DNA of 64,000 nucleotides from Nitrospirillum sp034653355 (GTDB lineage Bacteria > Pseudomonadota > Alphaproteobacteria > Azospirillales > Azospirillaceae): assembly GCF_034653355.1 (NCBI RefSeq), contig NZ_JAYEER010000003.1, forward strand, positions 558,001 to 622,000. The letters are read 5' to 3'. The notes beneath the pieces are model-generated. The model was not told the DNA's origin. It ran no database searches and saw only the letters and a program-made list of their open reading frames with translations. The position numbers and the translations under genes are program-made. Shown piece by piece: positions 15,361 through 24,458 of the stretch (its first letter is position 1; the number at the start of each line of letters is the position of its first letter).

Positions 15361-15675
15361 TTACTTGGCGCCCGGCAACTGGACGACCAGGCCGTCCAAC
15401 TCTTCGGAGATGCGGATCTGGCAACCCAGGCGCGAGGTCTTGGTCAGACCGAAGGCCAGGTCCAGCATGTCCTCCTCGTCTTCCTTGGCGTCGGGCAGCA
15501 GGTCGTACCATTCCGGCGCCACGACGACGTGGCAGGTGGAGCAGGCCAGCGAGCCCTCGCAGGCGCCTTCCAGATCGATGTTATGCCGCCGCGCGACCTC
15601 CAGGATCGACAGGCCCAGCGGCGCGTCCACCTCGCGGCGGGTTCCATCGGTCTCAACGAACGTCATCTTGGGCAT
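15361..15675 (-). CDS. fdx: isc-type [2Fe-2S] ferredoxin
   Basis: 104 residues from ATG 15675; an open extension to 15723 looks non-coding. Adrenodoxin-type ferredoxin with cluster ligands in CEGSLACSTC (Cys at residues about 38, 44, 47) and a fourth Cys in RLGCQI; acidic loop EDEEDMLDLA is typical. It supplies electrons for Fe-S cluster assembly on the scaffold. In related genomes it follows hscA; here hscA is absent and its upstream flank is a hydrolase gene on the other strand. Confidence 0.92.
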   Translation of the reverse strand: MPKMTFVETDGTRREVDAPLGLSILEVARRHNIDLEGACEGSLACSTCHVVVAPEWYDLLPDAKEDEEDMLDLAFGLTKTSRLGCQIRISEELDGLVVQLPGAK

Positions 15676-16082
15676 GGGATCTGGATCACTCTGATAGGGG
15701 TTGGCCAATAAATGGGTCATCACCGGCGGGCGCCCCAGACGCCGCCCGGATCAGCCTGCTTTGGTAGAGGGCGGCGGCCCACTTGTAAAGATGGCGTCAC
15801 GCATGCCGGCCGCCAACGGGACGCCCGCGGCTGGGCGCTTCATGGAACCGACACGGGCGGCGCTGTAGGAAAGGGGGCCACCGCCACGCAAGCGACGACG
15901 CCCCGGCAACCGAGCTGCCTATCCCCGCCCCGCCGACAGCGAGGCGCCAGAGAATGCCGACGGCTGTTCCTGACCCCATCCCAATCCCCGCTTCCGCCAA
16001 TATCCATAATGGCTTAGCTTGACCGCCAAACGGTTCGGGCGCCTGACCGCCCACAATGGGACTTGGCTGGATGGGGAATGGC
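15676..16082. other. 407-bp non-coding stretch between divergent genes
   Basis: Lies between the starts of the ferredoxin gene (minus) and the CocE-type gene (plus) and must hold both promoters. GC-rich; I find no good sigma-70 promoter pair, repeat or reading frame with coding character. If hscA or iscA once lay here, no protein-level trace is recognisable by eye. Confidence 0.45.
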
Positions 16083-18081
16083 ATGACGATGGGCAAGGGC
16101 GCGGGGCGCGCGGTGGCCGCCTTGGGTTTGGCGTTGACGCTGGCGGGACCGATGACGGCGCCGGCGGCCCTGGCGCAAGGGGCGGCCCAACAGGGCCAGG
16201 ACAAGCCCTACAGCGTGCCCGAGCATTACACCAAATACGAGTACCGCATCGCCATGCGCGACGGGGTGGAGCTGTTCACCGTCGTCTACGTGCCCAAGGA
16301 CCAGTCCAAGACCTATCCCTTCCTGATGGTGCGCACGCCCTACGGCTCCGGCGCCCGGGTGGGCAAGGAGCTGTGGTACGGCAGCGAGGCCTATCCCAAG
16401 CAACTGGGCCCGTCACCGGACTTCGACCGGTCCGGCTACATCTTCGTCTTCCAGGACGTGCGCGGCCGCTATATGTCCGGCGCCAGCTGGATGGAAATGC
16501 GCCCCCACATCGACGTCAAGAAGTCCAAGACGGACACCGACGACAGCAGCGACATGCACGACAGCGTCGACTGGCTGCTGAAGAACGTGCCGGGCAACAA
16601 CGGCAAGGTGGGCATCTGGGGCATCAGCTACCCGGGCTTCTTCACCTCGGCCAGCATCATCGACAGCCATCCGGCCATCAAGGCGGCCTCCCCCAGGCGC
16701 CGGTGACGGACCTGTACATGGGCGACGACGCCTATCACGGCGGCGCCTACATGCTGGCGGCCAACTTCAGCTTCTATGCCGCCTTCAAGCCGCAGAAGAA
16801 TCCCACGACCGACCCGCGTGGCTGGTCGGATTACGATTTCGGCACCACCGACGGCTATGACTTCTACCTGAAGAAGGGCAACCTGGCGCAGATCAGCGAC
16901 CTGTTCAGCAAGGAGGACGGGATCAACTGGCGCGAAATGGTGGACCACCCCACCTACGACGATTACTGGAAGCCGCGCGCCATCGCCCCGCACTTGAAGA
17001 ACATCAAGGCCGCCGTGCTGACCGTGGGCGGCTGGTTCGACGCGGAGGATCTGCACGGCCCCTTCACCACCTACAACGCCATCGAGGCGCAGAACCCAGG
17101 CACGCCCAACAACTTGGTGATCGGGCCCTGGGTGCACGGCGGCTGGGCCCGGTCCTACGGCCGCAGGCTGGGGGCGGTCGACTTCGCGTCCGACACCAGC
17201 GACTACTACCGCCGGAACATCCTCTTCCCCTTCTTCGAACAACACCTGAAGGGCGCGCCCGACCCCAAGCTGGCCAAGGCCACGGTGTTCGAGACGGGCA
17301 CCAACGTCTGGCGCCAGTATGCCTCCTGGCCGCCCAAGCAGGCGCAGACCCGCACCCTGTACCTGCAGCCGGGCGGGGGCCTGGCCTGGACAGTACCGGC
17401 GGCGGCCAAGAACGGGACCAAATTTGACGAGTACGTCAGCGACCCGGCCCACCCGGTGCCCTATGTCGGCTACGTCACCACCGACGTGCCCAAGGAGTAC
17501 ATGGTGGCCGACCAGCGCTTCGCCACGACGCGGCCCGACGTGCTGGTCTACCAGACCGCCCCGCTGGAGAACGACGTCACCATCGTCGGGCCGGTGTCGC
17601 CCAAGCTGTTCGTCTCCACCTCCGGCACCGACAGCGACTGGGTGGTGAAGCTGATCGACGTCTATCCGCAGGATTTGCCGCCCGGCCAAACCGGTGGTGC
17701 CGAAGGATCCACCGACCCCAAGGCCGACGTGCCGCCGCCGTCGGTGGATTTGGGCGGCTACCAGCAGCTGGTGCGCGGCGATCCGCTGCGGGGCAAGTTC
17801 CGCAACAGCTTCGAGAAGCCGGAACCCATGGTGCCGGACCAGGTGACGCCCATCCGCTATGCCCTGGCCGACATCAACCACACCTTCCGCCGGGGCCACC
17901 GCATCATGGTGCAGATCCAGAGCAGCTGGTTCCCCCTGGCCGACCGCAACCCGCAAACCTTCGTCGACATCCCCAACGCCAAGCCGGAGGATTTCAAGGC
18001 CGCGCGCGAGCGGGTCTATCGCTCCCCGATTATCCCTCGGCCCTGGAGGTGCGCGTGATGCCGGGAGTAGGGGCGCCCTGA
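16083..18081 (+). pseudogene. CocE/NonD-family hydrolase with two frameshifts
   Basis: The product would be an exported alpha/beta hydrolase of the X-Pro dipeptidyl-peptidase (S15)/cocaine-esterase family. Signal peptide at residues 1-32 ending PAALAQG; nucleophile Ser in WGISYPGF; acid Asp in GGWFDAEDLHG; His in GPWVHGGW. The frame breaks at the C run 16690-16694 and again at 18022-18025; adding one C at each restores first SPQAPVTDLYMG and then YRSPDYPSALEVRVMPG with a stop at 18079-18081. Without repair, translation stops after about 207 residues. Both breaks are lost Cs in short homopolymers, so sequencing error is as likely as gene decay. Confidence 0.8.
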
Positions 18082-18096
18082 GGCCGAACGCGGGGC

Positions 18097-18930
18097 TCAG
18101 CGCGGGGCGGGAGCGCGCCGCAGGTCGTCGATCAGCGGCACGATGGCCAACAGCAGGAGCAGCAGGGCCAATGGCACCGTCACGGAAAAGCCGATGGCCT
18201 TGAAGCCCAAGGCGCCGAGGACCCCACCGATGAAAAACGACCCGACCAAGCTGACCAGCAGGCGCAGCTTGGGCAGGTCTGCCTGGACGCGGGCGGCGTC
18301 CTGGCCGACCGCCCTGACGGCATCCGGCGAACGCCGGTTCCAATAGAGCATCTTACCCAGCTCGATGCCGATATCCGTCACCATCCCCGTGAGGTGGGTG
18401 GTACGGATGCGGGCGCGGGATATCTTGGTGATGATGGCGTTCTGCAACCCCATGATGAAACACAGCAGGGGCACCGCGACGTCCAGGAAATAGGGAACGG
18501 CGGGGCGAAGGACACCCAGCGCGCCGAAAAGCAGCAACAGGGAGGCCTCCAGCGACAGGGGCAGAGCGTACTGGCTGGTGTTGCCCCGCCGCCGGCCCCA
18601 GTTGATCAGGATGGCGGAACAGGCGGCGCCAGCCAGGAAGGCGCCCAGGGCGCCGAGCCCCATCATGACCATGTCCGTGGCGCCCAGCACCAGATTGTCG
18701 GCCAGGCCCGACACCACACCCGACATGTGCGAGGTATACTGACCCACCGCCAGGAAACCGCCGGCATTGGTCATGCCGGCGACGAAGCACAAGGCCACGG
18801 CCAACTGCACATCCTCGCGGTCCCCGCGCTCCGGCGCGATCAGGCGGCGCAGGCGGTCGAACGGCCCGGTGGGGCCCGCTCGCCGGGGGATGTCGTCAAA
18901 AGAGGAAGCGCCAGTGTAAATCTTATCCAT
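18097..18930 (-). CDS. DUF1275 (YoaK-type) membrane protein
   Basis: 277 residues from ATG 18930 (a second Met codon lies at 18939). After a 45-residue cytoplasmic N-terminus come six to seven hydrophobic segments; family signatures are FVAGMTNAGGFLAVGQYTSHMSG near the first span, QNAIITKISRARIRTTHLTGMVTDIG, and GFKAIGFSV near the end. DUF1275 proteins are inner-membrane proteins of unknown transport function. Convergent with the frameshifted hydrolase gene. It occupies the space where hscA would be expected in an isc locus. Confidence 0.88.
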   Translation of the reverse strand: MDKIYTGASSFDDIPRRAGPTGPFDRLRRLIAPERGDREDVQLAVALCFVAGMTNAGGFLAVGQYTSHMSGVVSGLADNLVLGATDMVMMGLGALGAFLAGAACSAILINWGRRRGNTSQYALPLSLEASLLLLFGALGVLRPAVPYFLDVAVPLLCFIMGLQNAIITKISRARIRTTHLTGMVTDIGIELGKMLYWNRRSPDAVRAVGQDAARVQADLPKLRLLVSLVGSFFIGGVLGALGFKAIGFSVTVPLALLLLLLAIVPLIDDLRRAPAPR

Positions 18931-19034
18931 GCCCCGCATCCGGTGGCTGCCGGGCGGCCCAGGCGCCGCCCACGTCCAAGCATAGCGCCCGAGGGCGGGG
19001 GATGATCAAGGACGTGGATCGAACGGCGCGGGGA

Positions 19035-19715
19035 TCAGTCCGCGTCGGGCGGCGTCACGGCGCCCAGCGCCTCGCCCAACTGCTGGCACAGGGCCAGGCG
19101 GTCGGCCAATGCCGGCACGGCGGCCAGATTGTCGTTGTGGAAGGCGGCCGACAGGTCGACCAGGGTGCCGGCGATGGCGCCGATGACGCCCAATGTCGCC
19201 TGTTCCAACTGGTCCTCATCCACAGGATTGGCCGCATGCAGCGCCGCCACCTGGGCCGCCAGGTCGGCCATGTCGGCATCCTCCGGCCCCTTACCCGGCA
19301 CGCCCGGCAGGTCGCCGTCGGGGCGCACCAGGTCCAGGAGATAACGGGCGCGGGCCGCGGGATCGCGCAGCGTGGCGTAGGCCTGTTCCACAGCTTGGCG
19401 GTGCCGGTCGGCCAAGGCGCGCTCCTGGGCCCCCCGGGACTTCAGCCGTTCCGGGTCCAGGATGCGGGTGAAGCCGGCGCGCTGGCGGTCCAGCACCGCG
19501 CGCTCCACATCAAAACGCCGTTCCAGGTTCAGCCGCGCGAAGGCGTCCAGATCGGCCGGCGGTTGGATGGACCCGCAGTTGTGGCAAAACAGCGCCCGGC
19601 CGGAAACCGGCTTGCCACAAGCCCAGCAATCGCCCATGCCGCCCGGCACCACACCGGAGACACCCTGTCCCGCACCATTCTCCGGGATCTTGTTCCCGCC
19701 CGTACCCTCGGCCAT
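19035..19715 (-). CDS. hscB: HscB-like J-domain co-chaperone with degenerate HPD motif
   Basis: 226 residues from ATG 19715 (other Met at 19757 and 19637). HscB helps HscA release Fe-S clusters from IscU. N-terminal zinc knuckle pair CWACG and CHNCG is typical of alphaproteobacterial HscB; then the J-type helices (LERRFDVERAVLDRQRAG, AVEQAYATLRDPAARARYLLDL) and the C-terminal HSCB domain. The invariant HPD loop, needed to stimulate HscA ATPase, reads LDPER here: His is lost. With no hscA nearby, the protein may be non-canonical or decaying. Confidence 0.8.
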   Translation of the reverse strand: MAEGTGGNKIPENGAGQGVSGVVPGGMGDCWACGKPVSGRALFCHNCGSIQPPADLDAFARLNLERRFDVERAVLDRQRAGFTRILDPERLKSRGAQERALADRHRQAVEQAYATLRDPAARARYLLDLVRPDGDLPGVPGKGPEDADMADLAAQVAALHAANPVDEDQLEQATLGVIGAIAGTLVDLSAAFHNDNLAAVPALADRLALCQQLGEALGAVTPPDAD

Positions 19716-19795
19716 GCGCCCGCCTACCCCTGCATCACCCCGCTCCCGGGGATTCATTACCCGACCGGCCCCCGACGCCAGCCGGGGGCGCCACC

Positions 19796-20959
19796 CTACT
19801 GCTGCTGTGCCGTCCGCGAAACGACAGACTGCTTATCCTGTGGCGATAGAGACGTCTGCTGCGCCACCGGCGACGGCGCGCGGCGGGCGTGCAGCGCGAT
19901 CCAGGCGTCGGCGAAGCGCTGGACCTCGTCCGCCGTGGTGGACCAGCCGAGGCTGACACGGATGGCGGAGCCGGCCAGATCCGGTCCCAGGCCCATGGCT
20001 GCCAGGACATGGGACGCCGCGACCTTGCCGCTGGAACAGGCGGAGCCGCTGCTGACGGCGTAGCCCGCCAGATCCAGGGCCATCACCTGCGTCTCCCCCC
20101 GCCAGCCGGGTGTCACCAGGCAGCTGGTGTTGGCCACGCGCGGCGCGCCCGCGCCAGCCACCACCAGGGCCGGCGCCGCGGCCCGCAGGCGATCTTCCAG
20201 CCCATCGCGCAGGGCCGCCAGCCGGTTGAAGGCGTCGACGTCACAGGCCGCCGCGGCCGCGCCGAAGCCGACGATGCCGGCCACGTTCTCCGTCCCCGCC
20301 CGGCGCCGCCGTTCCTGCCCGCCGCCGCGCAGGATGGGAGCCAGGGGGGCGCCGTCGCGCACCGCCAGGGCGCCCACACCCTGGGGCCCACCGATCTTGT
20401 GCGCGGAGATGGTCAGGTAGTCGGGGGCGATGGCGGCCCAGTCCAAGGCCAGCCGCCCCACCGCCTGGCTGGCGTCGCAATGGAACAGGGCGCCGTGCCG
20501 CCGCGCCAGGGCCGCCACCTCGGCCACCGGCTGGATGACGCCCGTCTCGTTGTTCACCGCCATGAGGGAGAGCAGGGCCGGGCGGCCGGCCAGCAGGCCG
20601 TCCAGCGCGCCCAGGTCGACGACGCCGTCGGCACCGACCGGGCAGCGCAAGGCGCCGGGGGTGGCCTCCAGCACGCTGGCATGCTCGATGGCGCTGGTAA
20701 TGACGGGGCGGTCGCCGACGGCGGCGAGCGCCAGGGCGTTGGCCTCGGTCCCGCTGCCGGTGAAGACCAGGGTGGCGGGCGGCAGGTTCAGCAACGCCGC
20801 CACTTGGCGGCGTGCCACCTCCACCCGCCGCCGCGCCTCCCGCCCCTGGGCGTGGACGGAGGATGGGTTGCCCGGCAGGGACAGCGCCGCCACCATGGCC
20901 GCGACAGCCTCGGGCCGGGGCGGGCAGGTGCCGTTATGGTCGAGATAGGTCGACGGCAT
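19796..20959 (-). CDS. cysteine desulfurase, NifS/IscS-like
   Basis: 387 residues. PLP enzyme that takes sulfur from cysteine as enzyme persulfide. TYLDHNGTCPP start, GTEANALAL, HCDASQAVGR, PLP lysine in SAHKIGGPQGVGAL, RAGTENVAG, and the catalytic Cys loop SSGSACSSGK are all intact. The Gln/Ser-rich last 30 residues extend the usual end. Class is closer to the short NifS-like second desulfurase of alphaproteobacterial isc loci than to IscS proper, judged by length. Same strand as hscB and cysE. Confidence 0.9.
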   Translation of the reverse strand: MPSTYLDHNGTCPPRPEAVAAMVAALSLPGNPSSVHAQGREARRRVEVARRQVAALLNLPPATLVFTGSGTEANALALAAVGDRPVITSAIEHASVLEATPGALRCPVGADGVVDLGALDGLLAGRPALLSLMAVNNETGVIQPVAEVAALARRHGALFHCDASQAVGRLALDWAAIAPDYLTISAHKIGGPQGVGALAVRDGAPLAPILRGGGQERRRRAGTENVAGIVGFGAAAAACDVDAFNRLAALRDGLEDRLRAAAPALVVAGAGAPRVANTSCLVTPGWRGETQVMALDLAGYAVSSGSACSSGKVAASHVLAAMGLGPDLAGSAIRVSLGWSTTADEVQRFADAWIALHARRAPSPVAQQTSLSPQDKQSVVSRTAQQQ

Positions 20960-20995
20960 CAGGGATAACCGGTTGGAAGAACACGGTCCGGCCGT

Positions 20996-21736
20996 TCAGC
21001 AGGGCGGACGGCCAGGCTTGCCGCCCTCCTCGTCCCCAGCCCCGCCCGGAATCATTTCCGGGGGAACCAACGGGACGATGGGGGCCGCCTGCTCCAGCTC
21101 TTCAATGCGGCGGCTGAGGGTGCCGACCTGGTCGGTCAGCACCTGTAGGGCGCGCGCCACGGGGTCGGGCAAGTTGTTGCAGGGCGTGCCGTAGGCCAGG
21201 AACTGGTCCTTTTCCGTCTTGGCCCTGGCCGTGACGGCGCGGGCGGGGATGCCCACCATGGTCGCGCCAGCGGCCACGTCGGCCACCACCACGGCGTTGG
21301 CGCCGATGCGGGCACCCGGCCCGATGGTGATGGCGCCCAGGATCTTGGCGCCGGCGCCGATGATGACGTTGTCGCCCACGGTGGGGTGGCGCTTGCCCTT
21401 GCTGAGCGACGTGCCCCCCAGGGTGACCGCGTGATAGAGGTGGACGTTGCGGCCGATCTCCGCCGTCTCGCCGATCACCACGCCCATGCCATGGTCGATG
21501 AAGAATCCCTCGCCGATGGTGGCGCCGGGGTGGATTTCGATGCCGGTGCCCATGCGGGCCAGGTGCGAAATGAATTGGCCCAGCGTCGGCCAGCCGCTAC
21601 GCCAGCAATGGTTGGCCACCCGGTACAAAAGCACAGCATGTAGGCCTGGATAGCACAGCAGAACCTCCAAGGTGGAGCGCGCCGCCGGGTCTCGGGCTTT
21701 AATACCCTCGATCTCTTCTTGAAGACGCTTGAACAC
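20996..21736 (-). CDS. cysE: serine O-acetyltransferase CysE
   Basis: 246 residues. Transfers acetyl from acetyl-CoA to serine, the step that feeds cysteine synthesis. An N-terminal helical part (YPGLHAVLLYRVANHCW) precedes left-handed hexapeptide repeats with HPGATIGEGFFIDHGMGVV, VTLGGTS and KRHPTVGDNVIIGAGAK. It starts 36 bases upstream of the desulfurase gene, linking cysteine supply with sulfur mobilisation. C-terminal tail is longer than E. coli CysE's and Pro/Glu-rich. Confidence 0.93.
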   Translation of the reverse strand: MFKRLQEEIEGIKARDPAARSTLEVLLCYPGLHAVLLYRVANHCWRSGWPTLGQFISHLARMGTGIEIHPGATIGEGFFIDHGMGVVIGETAEIGRNVHLYHAVTLGGTSLSKGKRHPTVGDNVIIGAGAKILGAITIGPGARIGANAVVVADVAAGATMVGIPARAVTARAKTEKDQFLAYGTPCNNLPDPVARALQVLTDQVGTLSRRIEELEQAAPIVPLVPPEMIPGGAGDEEGGKPGRPPC

Positions 21737-21997
21737 CGATGCGCTCGCTGTGGTATAAATCGCGCCCGGAATGGTCGTCTGCCGTCAATGCAGCCTGACC
21801 GTCCCGAGAAACCGGGGGGTCAGATTGTACGATGCGTCCGCACACGGCTCCAGGAGGCCCAGCCTTGCGATATAAGATCGCCTGCATGCTGGGTCAAGCG
21901 AAGCCAGCGCCACGGGCCATGATGCGGCTGTTTCCCCCCCATGCGGGTTCCAACGGTACGGGGACCAAGTCCCATACAGCAGCGGAAACGGAGCACG

Positions 21998-22654
21998 ATG
22001 CCTGAAGTCATCATCAATGGACCGGCCGGCCGGATCGAGGGACGCTACCTTCACGGCAAGTCGACCAACGCCCCCATCGCCCTGCTGCTGCATCCGCACC
22101 CGCAGTACGGCGGGACCATGAACAACAAGGTGGTCTACACCCTGTTCCACGCCTTCGCGCAGCGCGGCTTCTCCTGCCTGCGCTTCAACTTCCGCGGGGT
22201 CGGCCGCAGCCAGGGCACCTATGACCGGGGTGAGGGCGAGCTGTCGGACGCCGCGTCGGCGCTGGACTGGCTGCAGACCTACAACCCCAACGCCACGGCC
22301 TGCTGGATCGGCGGCTTCTCCTTCGGCGCCTGGATCGGCATGCAACTGCTGATGCGCCGGCCGGAGATCGACGGCTTCGTGTCGGTGGCCCCGCCCGCCA
22401 ACATGTTCGATTTCAGCTTCCTGGCGCCCTGCCCCTCCTCCGGTCTGATCGTCCACGGCGACAAGGATGAACTGGTGCCGGACGCGGCGGTGACCAAGCT
22501 GGTCAACAAGCTGTCCAACCAGCGCGACATCAAGATCGACTTCAAGAAGGTCGAGGGCGCCAACCACTTCTTCAACGATCGGTCCGACGCGCTGAACGAG
22601 GTCGTCGGCACCTATCTGGACAGCAACCTGGGCAAGACGCTTGCCGCCGAATAG
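21998..22654 (+). CDS. alpha/beta hydrolase, YqiA/dienelactone-like
   Basis: 218 residues from ATG 21998. ALLLHPHPQYGGTMNNKVV, FNFRGVGRSQG and the nucleophile elbow GFSFGAW, with a late His in GANHFF and Asp in HGDKDELVP, complete the hydrolase triad (Ser about 107). This short family is common beside cysE and iscR genes in Rhodospirillales genomes. Cytoplasmic; substrate unknown. Divergent from cysE across a 260-base gap that holds both promoters. Confidence 0.88.
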   Translation: MPEVIINGPAGRIEGRYLHGKSTNAPIALLLHPHPQYGGTMNNKVVYTLFHAFAQRGFSCLRFNFRGVGRSQGTYDRGEGELSDAASALDWLQTYNPNATACWIGGFSFGAWIGMQLLMRRPEIDGFVSVAPPANMFDFSFLAPCPSSGLIVHGDKDELVPDAAVTKLVNKLSNQRDIKIDFKKVEGANHFFNDRSDALNEVVGTYLDSNLGKTLAAE

Positions 22655-23525
22655 TAACGGCCCAGCCTTTTCCCGAGTACCTAAGTGGCCCGGACGACGC
22701 GCCCTGGCGGCCGTTTTCCGGGTGGTGGTCCTGATATCATGCGGCGCCATGCTGGGCTACGCACCGGCGGCGCGGGCGGTTATCGATGACGCCCCCCCGC
22801 CCAATCCCACGCTGGTGATGGTCTTCGCGGAGCAGCCGCCCGTCCTGAACTGGAACCGCGAGACGCAGCGGCCCTACGGGCCGCTGGTCAACACCATGAA
22901 CCGGGTTGCCGCCCGCGCCGGCCTGACCCTGGTGTGGCAGGAACCCTGGACGCGGCGCCGATTGTTGACCGACATGGATGCCAGCCGCCAGCCCCTGTGC
23001 ACCCCGAATTGGGCGCTGACACCCGACCGGGCCCACCGTTTCAAATTCACCGACCCCTTGGGCCCGGCGCCGGACTGGGTGCTGCTGGTCCGGGCCAGCG
23101 ACCCGCGCATCGGGCAGGCCCCCACGCTGGCGGAACTGCTGGCCCGCCCCGATCTGGTCTTCGGCTTTTCCGACGGGTCCTGGGTGGACGAACGATACGT
23201 GCAGCCCCCGCTCCATACCGAACCGAAGGCGGCCCCTCCGCCCGACGCTCCGAACCGCGAGCGGGTGCGCAGCGGCCAGAGCACCCTGGTGGCCATGGTG
23301 GCCAAGGGCCGGATCGATTTCACCCTCGTCAACCGCCTGACGCTGGACCGCATGCTGGCGGAGCGGCACATCGCCCCGGCGGACCTGCGCGTTATTCCGG
23401 CACCCGACGCCGGACCCAGCCAGCCAGGCCGCGTCATGTGCACCCTGTCCACCGCCAGCGCCCTGATCGACCGCCTGAACCAGGCCATCGCCGAAGAAGC
23501 CCGCGTGCCCGTGGCCGACGACTGA
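22641..23525 (+). CDS. periplasmic solute-binding-like protein
   Basis: 294 residues from a TTG that overlaps the previous stop by 14 bases; start uncertain, but some upstream residues are needed to complete the signal peptide (RRALAAVFRVVVLISCGAML, cleavage after ARA). The mature part resembles bacterial extracellular solute-binding family 3: an N-terminal strand LVMVFAEQPPVLNWN, NRVAARAGLTLVWQ, and a late CTLSTASALIDRLNQAIAEE. No ABC permease is adjacent. Such orphan proteins are common in alphaproteobacteria; the ligand is unknown. Confidence 0.7.
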   Translation: MPPNSNGPAFSRVPKWPGRRALAAVFRVVVLISCGAMLGYAPAARAVIDDAPPPNPTLVMVFAEQPPVLNWNRETQRPYGPLVNTMNRVAARAGLTLVWQEPWTRRRLLTDMDASRQPLCTPNWALTPDRAHRFKFTDPLGPAPDWVLLVRASDPRIGQAPTLAELLARPDLVFGFSDGSWVDERYVQPPLHTEPKAAPPPDAPNRERVRSGQSTLVAMVAKGRIDFTLVNRLTLDRMLAERHIAPADLRVIPAPDAGPSQPGRVMCTLSTASALIDRLNQAIAEEARVPVADD

Positions 23526-23533
23526 GACCCGCC

Positions 23534-24313
23534 TTACAGCAGCATGCCGCCGGAGACTTCGATGCGCTGGCCGTTGACCCAGCGATTGGCTTCGGTCAGC
23601 AGGCTGGCGACCATGGGGCCGATGTCTTCGGGCAGGCCGGGGCGACCCAGAGCGGTCACCTGCGACACCTGCCGGTTGACCTCGGGATTGTCGCGGACGA
23701 TGCCACCGCTGAAATCGGTCATGACGGCGCCAGGGGCCACCGTATTGGCCGCGATGCGCCGCTCGCCCAGTTCCTTGGCCAGGTAGCGCGTCAGCACCTC
23801 AACGGCCCCCTTCATGGCGGCATAGGCGGCACTGCCCGGGAAGGCGACGCGGGTCAGGCCGGTGGAGACGTTCACGATGCGGCCGCCATCGTTCATCAGG
23901 GGCAGCAGCGCCTGGGTCAGGAAGAACACACCCTTGAAGTGGACATGATAGAGGGCGTCCAGCTCGGCCTCCGTCGTCGTGGCGATGGCGTTGTGGTGCG
24001 AGGTGCCGGCGTTGTTCACCAGGAAGTCGAAGCGCTCCACGCCCCAATCCGCCAGCACGGCGCGCACCTGGTCCACGAAGCCGCCGAAAGTGGCGGCGGC
24101 ACCGGTGTCCAGCCGCAGGGCCATCGCCCTGGCGCCCAGTTCCGTCGCGGCGGCCACCACCTTGCCCGCCTCCCCCTGATTGACGTGGTAGGTAAAGATC
24201 ACGTCCATGCCGTCGCGGGCCAGGGCCAGGACGGTGCTCCGGCCCAGGCCGCGGCTGCCGCCGGTGACAACGGCCAGCCTACCCTTTGACATCACCGCGT
24301 TTTCCGAGGTCAT
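23534..24313 (-). CDS. SDR-family oxidoreductase (3-ketoacyl reductase-like)
   Basis: 259 residues from ATG 24313 with AAGGAG upstream. Classical SDR: cofactor motif TGGSRGLGR, NNAGTS, catalytic Ser in VNVSTGL and Tyr/Lys in YAAMK, and NTVAPGAVMTDF. NADP-dependent by the basic residue after the glycine loop (inference). Transcribed away from the AraC-type gene, which probably controls it, as often seen for stress- or aldehyde-linked SDR/AraC pairs. Confidence 0.9.
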   Translation of the reverse strand: MTSENAVMSKGRLAVVTGGSRGLGRSTVLALARDGMDVIFTYHVNQGEAGKVVAAATELGARAMALRLDTGAAATFGGFVDQVRAVLADWGVERFDFLVNNAGTSHHNAIATTTEAELDALYHVHFKGVFFLTQALLPLMNDGGRIVNVSTGLTRVAFPGSAAYAAMKGAVEVLTRYLAKELGERRIAANTVAPGAVMTDFSGGIVRDNPEVNRQVSQVTALGRPGLPEDIGPMVASLLTEANRWVNGQRIEVSGGMLL

Positions 24314-24458
24314 CGCTCATCTCCTTGAGAACCCGTTGTTGGCCCTGAGGATAGGCGGCGGTCGCTTCGCTTGAATGCCGGAACCCATCTGGTTCTTGCC
24401 TAATCCTGCCCCACTCCCCACTTGCCTTGGCGACGGTTCTTGCGGGGGAGTGTGGGCC

